Notes: generated by a model not told the origin, from the sequence alone. Shown: positions 45,512 through 55,105, counted from the first letter of the stretch. The stretch: 64,000 nt of DNA from Eutreptiella sp. 'Long Island Sound 2002' (GCA_964036045.1 OZ038388.1:6784058-6848057); one strand, 5' to 3'. Numbers and translations: made by a program.

Positions 45512-47195
45512 TCAACCAGCTGGGCTCGCGACAGTATCAATGTGTTCGGTGGCCCAATACTCCAGAGATCGATGATCCGTCAGGACCTCGACTCGATTGG
45601 TGCCAACCCACGATTGGTACTTTTTTAGAGCACAGATGATGGCATATGTTTCTTGCTCACGCGGCGACCATTGCATTTGGCGTGGGGCTAGCTTCCGAGA
45701 CCAAAATGCAAGAGGGTAATGATCGCCGGTGGCTTCATCAACCTGTTCAAGAACAGCTCCGATCGCGTACCTAGAAGCGTCGGTTCTAATGTAGAAGGGT
45801 CGGTCAAATTGGGGCACATGCAACGTGGCGACTTCACAGAGGGCCGCCTTCAAGTGATGGAAGGCCTCCTCGCACTCGTCAGTCCACTTGACACGAACCT
45901 TTGAACCTGCCTTTCCCGCATCTCTCCCTACCTTCAATAATTCAGTGAGGGGGGCAGCAAATTTGGCATAATTCGGCACAAAAGTGTGGTAAAAATTGCA
46001 ACAACCCAGGAATCCTCTCAACTCCGTGATCGTCTCAGGGCGCTTCCACTTCTGAATAGGGACGAGCTTCCCTGGACTGGGTCGTCGGGTGCCATTCTCT
46101 AGGAGAGAACCACAAAATTCGACTGATTTTAAAAATAATTTTCCCTTCTTTGGCCCACAAATCAGCTGATTGGCGTCAAGAATGTCCAAAACTTGGTTCA
46201 GCTGCTTCTCATGTAGAGCCACCAGCTCGGCTTCGGTCAGTCCCTCCCCTTCCGTCGCGATGATTATGTCATCTATGTACACGCTCACGAAGGCACGAAG
46301 CTCAGGATGAGCTGAAAAAAGCACATCTTCCATCATTCTTTGAAAAAACGAGGGGGCGTTCCTCAGGCCCATGGGCATGACGGTCCACTGGACTGGGCCA
46401 CATGGCGTGCACATACAGGTGAGAGGTCGGCTGTCCTTCCTCAACGGCATTTGGTGAAAGCCGTGACGGAGATCCAGCACAGAAAACAAACGACCTCTTG
46501 CCCTCTTGGCGATTTCCTCCTCAATGAGGGGCAGGGGGTGCGAATCCGCCTTGGTTTCGGCGTTGAGATTGCGAAAATCAACAACCATTCGCCAACCATC
46601 AATGGTGTTCTGGTCTGCAGGCGGTGGCTTCGGGACTGTGAAGGGTGCACAGCACCATTCGCTGGTCATACAACCCTCAAGCCAACCAAATTCCCTGAGA
46701 TTTCTCTCGATGATTTTTCTGAGTATCTCATGTTTGTGTCCATGATTTTCATAAGGGCGCTGTTTTTTTGCCTTGTACCCTTCACGAAGCTCGATGAAGG
46801 CTTCACCGAACTGTCCACGGACAGGGGGGTCTTTGATCAACTTCCCTGAAAGGGTTGTGTCCTTCCGTTCCTCAAAAATCTTTTCTCTTGACTTGGAACA
46901 CAATTCAGTGTCCACCTGATCGCCAGGAATTACTGTCGAAAAAACTTTGGCGACTTCTTCGGCTTTGGCAGGAAGAATCTTCTTACGGATGTCCCTAAAC
47001 AGGTCCGTATCAACTGCCTCTTGAAGATAGGTGGGTCTTGTGTCGAAATCCCAGAGATTCTCTTCGTGATCCAGCTCCTCGAAAGGATCCATGAAAGCTT
47101 CCACAGGGGGTTTTTCATAAAAAAACTCTGAATTTGCGGCGCGATTTGGAATTTTTCTTCGCCCGTGCACTGAAGATTCTTTTCGGTGTCGATCG
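45512..47195 (-). pseudogene. pol: Element B reverse transcriptase and RNase H
   Basis: An N-terminal region (FFYEKPPVEAFMDPFEEL) leads into RT: WRMVVDFRNLNAETKAD, FSVLDLRHGFHQMPL, VMPMGLRNAPSFFQRMM, and the active site VYIDDIIIA. The connection and RNase H follow, with YIRTDASRYAIGAVLEQ and LTDHRSLEYW. All RT and RNase H motifs are canonical. The frame ends at TGA 45512, likely a C-to-T change. The upstream linker lies one frame away, so there is a single-base shift near 47120-47190, probably in the run of seven T near 47115. Confidence 0.9.
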
Positions 47196-47480
47196 TATTG
47201 GGGAAGAGGGAGACGAGGCGGATCCATTGGACGTTGAATCACCTTGGGTATCTGACGGACAAAAATCAGAAAAAATAGATTCATCATCAGTACCACGCTC
47301 AACCTCAGATTCAGACCCAACACAAGAATCAGTACCAGCATCAGCAGAATTAGAGTCAGAAAGCTTTCCATCCACCAGGAATGCAAGCGAACTCCAGGAC
47401 CGCTGTGGCAGGGGACCTGTGTCGTCCCTGGCATACAGCTTAATCTTCCTGGGAAGTTCGATGTAATCTACACAAATGTC
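47115..47480 (-). pseudogene. Element B linker between MT-like module and RT
   Basis: Acidic, serine-rich frame (SDSNSADAGTDSC, VERGTDDESIFSDFC, ASSPSSPIRSTPKRIF). Its upstream end meets the LINE insertion E at 47480. On removing E and one duplication copy it continues in frame the module ending DICVD at 48877. Ser/Asp-rich linkers are low-complexity and probably flexible. Confidence 0.7.
47465..47480. repeat. 16-bp target-site duplication of E, left
   Basis: AATCTACACAAATGTC. The identical 16 bases lie at 48877-48892. Duplications of this length are typical of target-primed reverse transcription by LINEs. Confidence 0.92.
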
Positions 47481-48876
47481 CCAGTCATACACAAATTGAC
47501 TACAACCTCAATCAAGCATCTCCTCCCTCGCCACAAACACGAAAACATCCACGCACCGTCCAGCTTCCATTTTTACAATCACACTTCGTGGTTCAAAGGC
47601 CTCCCTTTCAAATGGTCCTCCGGAAATTTCAACATGGCGCCATTTGCTTTCCACGACGACTTGCGCCCTCGCCATTGCCACGCTTGCCCCGACCCGCACC
47701 CGATGGATGTTATCTCTTTCGTCTCACACTGCCCAACGTGCGAACACCTGGTCCAATCCTACATTCAATGCTGGCGCCCCCCCTTCACCACGGTGGTGTC
47801 CCAATGGTGGTCCGCGACCACACACGTGGGGGAGAGACGCAATTTCGTCCGAGGGCTTGTTCCCATGACGCTGTACACCAAACTCACAACCCCCCCCTCC
47901 GGCCGAAGAAAACCAGCACACTGTCACGACTTAAAACTCGCCCTGAAGGATCGTGTTCCCCTGCTCCTCAGCGCCCTATACCGCACGCTGGAATGGCTAA
48001 AAGACCACCCCCCCCCAGCCCCGCTCACCCCCCCTACGGGCCCCAACTCATGGGGACGCCCCTGGTCGCCCTACAGCACGTCGCACACCGCCCGACAACG
48101 CCCCCCCCCCGCCTACCACCCTCCCCCCCCCCTCCCGGACAAAGTTGCACACAAGCCCCCAAAACGCCCCCGCCCCCCATCTCCTGCGGCACACACCAAA
48201 ACTCGAAAACACGGCCGCCAGCCCCCAAGGCCCGTCCGGCCTCTATCACTGAAACGCGGTACCGCAAGTCAACCCCAGCCAGAGCCTCCGCCCCCCAAAC
48301 GGCCGCTCACAATCAGGGACATGTTCAACCTCCCCCCCCCCCCTAGACCAGCACCCCCCCTCGCCGCCTCCGCCCCCATTTCCGCCCCTTCTCCTCGCAT
48401 AACAAGGTACTTCGCACCAGCCCCCCCCTCCCCCGCGAGTACAAACTCACAATCGTCCTCACACTCGTCCAACGTGTCATCTCTTTGAAAAAGCCACACT
48501 TACACATTTTCTCACGCCGACCCTCGACAGCCCTAGCGGCGCGATCAATCAGTACTACCACACTGGCACTCACCAGTCACTTCTGCAAATGAATCCCTCC
48601 CCCAAGCCACCCCCCGTGCTCAAGCCGTCATGCTCTAACCCCCAATCCGCAACCACACCGCCTTCGGGTATCAAGCGGAGACCCCGGCCTGCGGTTGTCT
48701 ATAACGGGGCTGCCAAGTCTCTTTGAGATGAAGCAGACGAGGACAGCAACGTGCAGCGGTACTCAGCCCGCGATTGAACTTGATTTCGGGCTCCCGCCCC
48801 TCCCCAAAAAAGCTTGGCGCGCAAGAGCCTTTCTCCCCGGCCTGGCCAGCCACAAAAGGCGCCGTTCAGTGCAAAA
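47481..48876 (+). mobile_element. LINE-like insertion E, 5'-truncated
   Basis: A 1.4-kb segment on the plus strand inserted into element B. It is flanked by perfect 16-bp duplications and ends in a short A run (GCAAAAAA) merging with the right duplication. The left edge falls within a coding frame, the usual 5' truncation of a non-LTR retrotransposon. Removing it with one duplication copy restores the element B frame. About 390 bp of 3' untranslated sequence follow the ORF. Confidence 0.85.
47496..48488 (+). CDS. C-terminal part of a LINE-like ORF2 (330 codons)
   Basis: The open frame enters from the truncated edge. Its N-terminal part has a zinc-finger-like pattern CHACPDPHPMDVISFVSHCP, which resembles the Cys/His motif after the RT domain of LINEs (CxxC...HxxxxC). 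Helical sequence follows (LLLSALYRTLEWLKDH), then a ~170-residue proline-rich tail. Near the end SPRITRYF resembles a PCNA-interacting peptide, lacking the Gln. No RT or endonuclease is present because of truncation. Assignment rests on the insertion signature plus the zinc motif. Confidence 0.6.
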   Translation: MTTTSIKHLLPRHKHENIHAPSSFHFYNHTSWFKGLPFKWSSGNFNMAPFAFHDDLRPRHCHACPDPHPMDVISFVSHCPTCEHLVQSYIQCWRPPFTTVVSQWWSATTHVGERRNFVRGLVPMTLYTKLTTPPSGRRKPAHCHDLKLALKDRVPLLLSALYRTLEWLKDHPPPAPLTPPTGPNSWGRPWSPYSTSHTARQRPPPAYHPPPPLPDKVAHKPPKRPRPPSPAAHTKTRKHGRQPPRPVRPLSLKRGTASQPQPEPPPPKRPLTIRDMFNLPPPPRPAPPLAASAPISAPSPRITRYFAPAPPSPASTNSQSSSHSSNVSSL

Positions 48877-48892
48877 AATCTACACAAATGTC
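48877..48892. repeat. 16-bp target-site duplication of E, right
   Basis: AATCTACACAAATGTC, identical to 47465-47480. Confidence 0.92.
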
Positions 48893-49918
48893 TTGTAATT
48901 CCTGAAACCAAGGCTTGTCGTCCCAAAAAGGCACAACTAAAATTGCCTGGGTTTTATCTTGCTTGATCTTGTGGATGACCTGCTGGATTAAGTGAAACGG
49001 AGGATTAATCCACAACTTCTTGTCCCATTTATGGGTCCAAGCGTCGCTAAAGTGCTTGTCAAAGCGCTTGTTCATACGGTTAGCAAAGGCATCATACTGG
49101 GGCCAAAAGGAATGATGTTCATGAAAGTATTCACAAATTGCATCGCGCCATTTGTCGACAACTCTGTAGGATGAAGAGTGCCAGCGCGAAGGGCGTCGTG
49201 GCTGGGAGTCCCTACGAAGACATTCTAACTCTTGGGAGTAATCGGCACTCCCATTCACCTCTGCAATGGTGACATCTTCACCAAATTTTGGTGTCACCTT
49301 TTGCTTCAAAAATTCTTCTGCACTTTTAAACCCTGCGTGCAAAAAACGAAATTCAGGACGCTCCAAGGGACCTGACTCCAGCAAAAAACAACGACGATGA
49401 CCTACGGGCGCTACCCTGTTCTTGCGAAGCCAAGGATGGCCCAAGTAAAGGTCATACTTTATGGCAGCACGATAGAAGTAATCATCCTTAAGGACAACTT
49501 CTTCCACATTTTGCTCTTCCCAAAGGTCTTGAGCGACCAAATGAGTTGATATATAACAACCGCGTTGCCCACCTGCGAGAGAATGTCCAGAAACTCCCTC
49601 GAGGGTAACAGGATGAGGCGATTCAAACACGCAGTCGTCGGGTAAGAAAGAATTGGATTGGAGATTTACCTCTGATCCATTGTCACACAAACAAGTGGCG
49701 AGATGGAAATTTCCCTTGCAATCAGAGACCCACAGCTTTGTGACAAACTGACGGGCCCTGTGCTTGGACTGTACACCAACCTCGTCCACTACAACAGAAG
49801 GATCCGCTGCCGGATCCAGGGGAGAGGAGACAAGCGACCCTACATCAAGTAATGGTCGATCTGGAATCTGGGGATCATGCCTGAAATCGCCTGGGGAGGG
49901 GCGATTTTCGTGGCTCCC
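48877..49918 (-). pseudogene. Element B Pol N-terminus: protease-like and MT-like module
   Basis: Open in frame from the Gag stop at 49919. The protease region is divergent: CDNGSEVNLQSNSFLP sits where DTG would be expected, followed by DLYLGHPWLRKN as the hallmark region. A module follows with YDAFANRMNKRFDKHF, then WINPPFHLIQQVIHKIKQ, then AILVVPFWDDKPWF. NPPF is the catalytic-type motif of N6-adenine methylases. The frame is cut by E at 48877. The change of Asp-Thr-Gly to Asp-Asn-Gly is notable; DNG would be an unusual protease active site. Confidence 0.78.
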
Positions 49919-49921
49919 CTA
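49884..49921 (-). promoter_or_regulatory. Candidate Gag-Pol readthrough site with hairpin, family B
   Basis: Gag stop TAG (49919-49921) is followed by GGG and the frame stays open into Pol. After an 11-nt spacer the minus strand has AAATCGCC and GGCGATTT, a perfect 8-bp stem with an 8-nt loop (49907-49884). A UAG-G stop with a close downstream structure is the arrangement used by gammaretroviruses to make Gag-Pol. Confidence 0.55.
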
Positions 49922-51385
49922 GGCGTTCTGACCTCCAGTGGCTGCGTTAACATTGTGAACACAGCCTGATTCGTCGATCGGCTCATCTTGGAACGGATCA
50001 TCTGCTGGATTCAGGGCATTTTCGACATAATCTCGATCCGCATCGGACACCTGATCTGCACCTGAGACCTGATCCACACGATGATTGCCCTTTCCGCGTC
50101 CACGGCCACGGCCGCCGGATGATGGACCACCACCGTCGCCACGCCCTCTGCCCTTACCAGAGAAAGGGGTTCCTGAAGGATTTCCCTTACCTTTACCCTG
50201 TGATCCTGGAGCATTTCCTTTGTTTGTACCGGATTGAGGGGATTGGCCTGGATTTCGATTTCCGCCTCCGGCGTTGCCATTGGGACTTGTCTGGCCGTTT
50301 GGCTGCCCACCGGAGCCGGATGGAGTCCGATTTCCTTTGCCTTGGGACCCGCCAGGGCCTCCAGTATTTTTGTTTCCACCGGAAGGGGTCGGATTACCCT
50401 TTCCCCCCTTTGCACCATGCACCTGTCTGTCATTCCTGTCTGAATTCTGCGAATTACTGACATTTTCACCAATCACCTTGTGATCGTAAGCAGACCATCG
50501 GTGATTACCAGTAGAATGCGTCTTAGCTCGGTTCGTAGAACCTAAAAGAAGGCAGATGCTACAATGATCCTGAACATTCCGGGTGTCATTCACCTTTTTG
50601 TTGCCCTTTTGGGCCCCATTTTGGGTGTTTTGCTGGGTATTCTTGTTTCTTCCAAGACCCTCATGGAAATTTTGATTGGCGGCGTCAGCGAGCCGCTCAA
50701 CCTCTTCCCACAGTTCCTGCGGGGTGAACGAAAACACCCAGTTCCTGGCCTTCAGGCGATGGCCGTGGAAACTTACTCCCCTGTTGAGGACTTGGACAAA
50801 CAAGTCTCGATCCTCGTGTTCATTAAATTTGATTTTCCACGTGTTTTCAGTGAATTTCACCTTGGTAAACGACGTGGGGGAGCACTTTTGAAGTGCCTCC
50901 CTGACTGTAAACCGGTTGGCCGAGGCATCGAAGCCATCGACCTCCGCCCACCAGGTCTTGACCTTTTCTTCGGACTGTTTATTCCGAAGGGTGGCGGCAG
51001 TTTCAGAGGGGATCTTGTCAAAAATCAGATTGTTCAGCTCGGCACTAGAAAATTTTTCGCCTGAATGTTCAGATTCTTCTACGAGATTCCAGAAGCGCTG
51101 TCTCTTGTCTTGCACTTCGTGCAAGATTAATCGCGAGAACGAAGGAAAATTCTTCAACATCTGGTGGTAATGGTCCTCTGGCAGCCGGGATCCACGTACC
51201 TCCAACTGTTCCCACACCTCATCAAAGGTAAGGGGGGAACTTGAATCCTCACGATCACTCCAGGTCCGGAGCCAAGTGTTGGCCGGCGCTCCCTCAAGGC
51301 AGTCCAAGAGGGCCATCAGGAACTGATCATCTTGGAGTTTTTGAGTCTTAACCCACAGTTTAAATTCTCGTGGAACTGAGGCCAA
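49919..51385 (-). CDS. gag: Element B Gag, capsid and nucleocapsid frame
   Basis: 488 codons ending TAG. The start of this frame overlaps the preceding frame by about 70 nt and continues its capsid-like domain: FKLWVKTQKLQDDQFLMALL, then GAPANTWLRTW and LPEDHYHQMLKNFPSF, typical of retrotransposon Gag. A possible zinc module CSICLLLGS...H....H near 50550 is non-canonical. The C-terminal third is Gly/Asn/Lys-rich with RG repeats (RGRGKGNHRV). It was probably expressed by a -1 shift from the upstream frame or was once continuous with it. Confidence 0.8.
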   Translation of the reverse strand: MASVPREFKLWVKTQKLQDDQFLMALLDCLEGAPANTWLRTWSDREDSSSPLTFDEVWEQLEVRGSRLPEDHYHQMLKNFPSFSRLILHEVQDKRQRFWNLVEESEHSGEKFSSAELNNLIFDKIPSETAATLRNKQSEEKVKTWWAEVDGFDASANRFTVREALQKCSPTSFTKVKFTENTWKIKFNEHEDRDLFVQVLNRGVSFHGHRLKARNWVFSFTPQELWEEVERLADAANQNFHEGLGRNKNTQQNTQNGAQKGNKKVNDTRNVQDHCSICLLLGSTNRAKTHSTGNHRWSAYDHKVIGENVSNSQNSDRNDRQVHGAKGGKGNPTPSGGNKNTGGPGGSQGKGNRTPSGSGGQPNGQTSPNGNAGGGNRNPGQSPQSGTNKGNAPGSQGKGKGNPSGTPFSGKGRGRGDGGGPSSGGRGRGRGKGNHRVDQVSGADQVSDADRDYVENALNPADDPFQDEPIDESGCVHNVNAATGGQNA

Positions 51386-52953
51386 CGTCTGGGGTTTCCA
51401 TTATACTTCGGTTGCTTGGCAACCTGACGAAGTCGCAATGAAGTAGGATTTAGAAGTGAATCCAGCCCAACACCGGCCGTAATGGCAGACACCTTGGCGG
51501 CATCATTAGCCACACCAGCTCCGGCGAGGGTCTGGGCGAGCAACATCTGGGCTATTGCATTGGAATCAACAGCAGGAAGGGCAGTACGGGAGGCAGTTCG
51601 CTTGGCATTCTGAGCCTCAGTCCTAGCCTTCGCCGACCTACTCTGAGATCGAGAGATTGTAACCCTTTCCTTTAGCTTAGTCCTGCTGATCCTGGCATCG
51701 GTGGTCTTAGAGTCCACCGAAGGAGCAATCGAAAAAATTTCTGTCGCCTCCTCCGACGGTTCTGTTGTTTGTTCCACCGATGATGCGCCCTCAGACCGCA
51801 TGTGTGTCTTGAAAAGATCTTTAATTCCCAGCGTCTGAATGATGAGTTGCATTTGATCTTTGAGCAATTGGAGCTCAGTATCTCGCTGTAATCTGCAAGA
51901 GCAGTCGGCAGGACAGTACATACCGTGTCCTGAAGGGCCTGAGCAGGCTGTCGGACCGCTAATCTCAGTGGTTCGCAGCCAAGAGTCCACTTGGGGAGCT
52001 CCTTCAGCCCTAATTTCTAGGCTTGCCTGCCTGGCTGCCTCTAAAATTCCTTCCTCAACCGCGGCGGCTAGATCGTCGCGGATGGAAACAGAGGGATGAG
52101 GGGCGGAGGGCCCGGCAACAGGTGCCTTGGTCTTCTCCTTCGGGAAGGGGCTTGCCTCCCAGATCTGCAAAAAAATGGCAAAAGATTCATCTTCTTGAGA
52201 ACGCCACCACATCCTGGTATTAATTTCTTCCTGAAGAAGGAAAAAATATTCAAATAAAAAATCAGAGGCGATTCTTTCTTGACCTATCAGCTTAGACGTG
52301 GCTAATAGACAAAGGGCCTCAAGCGCCTCAAGGTTACGGGTCACTTCTGAAGACAAATGGTTGTCCCATTGTGCCCAAGAGGCTGGTCGATTATAGGTAG
52401 GTACCTCACCTGGACCACCCATCTCAATGTCGTCAATGTCGGCGTCGATGGTCTCAAAATGTGGACATTGGTAAGGAGTATTAGTACCTGCCAGGTCCGT
52501 AAGCTCCACCGGAGCGTTGCCATCGGCGTAGGCTGGGACATTCCAGCTGCTTGATGGCCAATTTCGACTGGGATCTTGATTGTAATCTGGGCCTCCACAG
52601 CTGCTGATTTGTGCCCTTCTTGGGCAATTTGGGCTTGCGCAAGGCATTCCTCTCAAGGCCTCGTTCGCACAGCACCACGGCAGCGTAATCGTTACGTCTC
52701 CGGAGGTGGCGGAGTGTACGGGGCCGTACTGGGGAGCTAGCTGTGGTTGGGACACCAAAGGAACAACATTCAGGTAGCCTCTGCTACCATGAAAGTGCTG
52801 CCCTGGGTCGATGTTTGTGCCGGAGGGCTCGGGGCCGGCAAGACCAGTGGGGCAGGCACGCGAGGAGTCTCCCTGGATTTTGTTATTGGGGGTAGAACCG
52901 GATACTCGGACACCAACGGAGGCGAGAGCAGCAACAACTGAAGCAAGGTCCAT
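51316..52953 (-). CDS. Element B Gag N-terminal frame, starting in the LTR
   Basis: 545 codons from ATG 52953, which lies inside the 5' LTR. The frame crosses the LTR edge and the primer-binding site without a stop. First ~55 residues are LTR-encoded (MDLASVVAALASVGVRVSGS). The middle is acidic and unassigned. From about residue 400 it is Arg/Ser/Ala-rich (RSAKARTEAQNAKRTASRTA). The end (KQPKYNGNPRRWPQF) is the beginning of a retrotransposon Gag domain continued in the next frame. Translation may instead begin at a later ATG such as the one near 52647. Confidence 0.6.
   Translation of the reverse strand: MDLASVVAALASVGVRVSGSTPNNKIQGDSSRACPTGLAGPEPSGTNIDPGQHFHGSRGYLNVVPLVSQPQLAPQYGPVHSATSGDVTITLPWCCANEALRGMPCASPNCPRRAQISSCGGPDYNQDPSRNWPSSSWNVPAYADGNAPVELTDLAGTNTPYQCPHFETIDADIDDIEMGGPGEVPTYNRPASWAQWDNHLSSEVTRNLEALEALCLLATSKLIGQERIASDFLFEYFFLLQEEINTRMWWRSQEDESFAIFLQIWEASPFPKEKTKAPVAGPSAPHPSVSIRDDLAAAVEEGILEAARQASLEIRAEGAPQVDSWLRTTEISGPTACSGPSGHGMYCPADCSCRLQRDTELQLLKDQMQLIIQTLGIKDLFKTHMRSEGASSVEQTTEPSEEATEIFSIAPSVDSKTTDARISRTKLKERVTISRSQSRSAKARTEAQNAKRTASRTALPAVDSNAIAQMLLAQTLAGAGVANDAAKVSAITAGVGLDSLLNPTSLRLRQVAKQPKYNGNPRRWPQFHENLNCGLRLKNSKMISS
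51358..51364 (-). promoter_or_regulatory. Candidate -1 frameshift heptamer UUUAAAC
   Basis: Where the upstream Gag frame and the capsid frame overlap, the minus strand reads AAT-TTA-AAC in the upstream frame. That is U-UUA-AAC in the exact phase for -1 slippage. A -1 slip lands in the capsid frame (TTT-AAA-CTG, giving FKL). A small stem CCCTC/GAGGG lies about 45 nt on. A plain 1-nt deletion in this copy is an equally simple explanation. Confidence 0.4.
52776..52789 (-). promoter_or_regulatory. Element B primer-binding site
   Basis: The minus strand immediately after the 5' LTR reads TGGTAGCAGAGGCT. Its first 12 bases equal the complement of the 3' end of an animal-type initiator Met-tRNA (CCTCTGCTACCA). 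Zero spacing from the LTR. Confidence 0.85.
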
Positions 52954-53319
52954 GCTGATTGTGGTCCGGCAGAAAATCCCAGTCTATGAAGAAAATTGAG
53001 GCGGATTATTCTAAATACATCTGAGTGTCCAAAACTGTCTGAAAAGATTTAAATAATCCAATTATGTAAAAATGTTTGGCCGATCTGGCCCGCGAGCGCG
53101 CGTCAGCGGCAAATGGCAATTCCAGCTAAAATAGCGGAACGCGGCGGATTTACGGGGAATGGACCGCGGAATCAAATCCGGCATATCAGAAATATATAAG
53201 AAATATCCTGCGACTGAGCTGCGAGGCGGCGATTCCGCCGAAGCAAAGAAAATGACCAAAATGTAGCCAATCTGGGCAGAATGTCTGAAAATCTGAGCAT
53301 GGGGCTAGCCGCACTTACA
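52790..53319 (-). repeat. Element B 5' LTR
   Basis: 530 bp, differing from 41134-41663 at two positions. Followed on the minus strand by the primer-binding site and flanked on the plus side by CACCC (53320-53324). The promoter should lie here, but I could not pick a convincing TATA box. The Gag frame already starts within it at 52953. Confidence 0.95.
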
Positions 53320-53324
53320 CACCC
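53320..53324. repeat. Target-site duplication of element B, right
   Basis: CACCC, identical to 41129-41133. Confidence 0.9.
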
Positions 53325-55105
53325 CCAACTCTCCCTGTCATGTACCTGTTCCTGATGGAGTCTCTGAGTGTGGACTATCTGAGCTACCTAGCTCTATCCA
53401 CTCAGAAGACGAAACTGAGCACGACGCCCTCTTCGTGCAGACCTGTGTGGAGGAAGTGGAGAACGCCGAGTACGTCGCCCCACTAAAACCCCTACTCTCC
53501 ATGAGGGTGGAAGACCCCGTGGATGAAGAGCTGGACCCTCGATCCAGGCTAAGGGAGTATGTGGATTCCAAGAGGAAGTTGGTGGCGAAAAAGCTATGCT
53601 ACGCGAAGCCTACCCGCAGCTCATGGCCACTGAAGCAAGGACGTATGGGAGACCTATCCCAATTGAAGGAGGACCTCGAACAGAAGATCACCACCTGGCA
53701 AAGGGAGGTAGATCTTAAGCTCATGAAGAGCGTGTGGGGCGCCCATGTGAGGACCCCAGAGGAGGACGACCTCTCGGAGGAATGTGTATGTGAACCCCCT
53801 CGAGCGTGCCTATGCTGCCATCGTCCACCGGAGATGGTTGAACAAGACCTTCTATATGCCTACCAAGGGCTGAAGGACACTACCACGGGCGAAGAGTCGG
53901 TGGAGGACCACCTCCCGACGTCTATTACTCAGGGGGCAAGCAACTTACACTCTGACGAGGACATGGAGGACAAGATCAAGGTATTGGACCCGCGGGTACA
54001 GAAGCTTATAAGGACCTATCTGGAGGTGTTCGGAGAACTACCCCCTCCAGCCTCATGTGACAAACTGGTACAGATGGACCTCAAGCTGAAACCCGAGTTC
54101 GTGGGTCACAAGATCCGGAGGAGACCCTATCCAGCTCCTAAAGAGCAGGCCGACGAGATCGAGCGACAGATACAAGAATGTATAGACGCTGGCCTAGTCC
54201 TGGAGTACAAGGACGGGGACTACCCCCTACACTGCAGCCCCTGTTTCCTGGTGGCTAAACCTGGGTCTACAGCCAAACGGCTGGTAGTGGACTACGGAGA
54301 GCTGAACAAGAAGACGCTGAAGCACTCAGGGTCCATTCCCAATGTGGAGTCTACCCTGGAGAAGATAGCCTCCTGCCGCTACAAGACCAAAATGGACAAG
54401 AGGAGCGGATTCTGGCAAGTGTACCTGACGCCCAACGCACAGGAACTACTGGCCTTCATCACCCCTCAGGGGAGGGTGTTCAAGTGGAAGGTCATGCCGT
54501 TTGGCGTGGCTAACGCACCCGCTCTATTCCAAGAGCTGATGAACAAGATCTTGTCCATCCTACGAAGGAGACCTAAGGTGCAGGAGCTCATATCCCCTGG
54601 TGCCCAGATGGAGGCTCACATCGACGATGTATGCCTCGGGACCAATACCCAGGAGGATCACCTAATCCTCTTGGGTGAGTTCTTTGCGGTCTGCCAGGAG
54701 AACCACACACGACTCAAGCTGGAGAAGTGTGAGTTCATGCAGGAGACCATGCAGTACCTGGGGTTTGACGTTGGCTATGGGTGGTGGACCCCAGCGGCCT
54801 CTAAGGCCAAACCCCTGATGGATGCCAAGGTACGACACGAAGACCCCAAGAAAGGACTTCATGATGTACGCAGTTTCATTGGGGCGTGCAACTTCTATCG
54901 CCGCCATATCAAAAGCTTCACCTACACCAGCGCCGTTCTGACTGACTTGATCAAGAAGAGTACTACTTGGCGCTGGGGCCCACAAGAGCAACAAGCGTTT
55001 GACGAGCTCAAAGACAAGGTAGCCAACGCTAAGTGCTTGGGCGTTCCTAGGGCACAAGGGGAGATTATCCTGGTGACCGACGCCAGCAATGTGGGCGGTG
55101 GTTGA
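53325..55105 (+). pseudogene. pol: Element A Pol: RT and start of RNase H
   Basis: Continues the frame broken at 41133. An acidic linker with a Cys cluster (CVCEPPRACLCC) leads to RT: AKRLVVDYGELNKKT, KMDKRSGFWQVYL, VMPFGVANAPALFQEL. The active site reads AHIDDVCLG, His in place of the usual Tyr. After the thumb (IGACNFYRRHIKSFTY) comes RNase H (ILVTDASNVGGG), where a TGA at 55103 stops the frame. A glycine codon is expected there, so one base change explains the stop. Downstream sequence is in the same frame. Confidence 0.88.

Noticed and set aside
10057-49921. UAG reassigned as a sense codon in the host
   Set aside because: Would explain the Gag ends of families 1, B and C, but family A uses TGA at the equivalent site and the window has no host gene to test the code. 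Kept only as an alternative.
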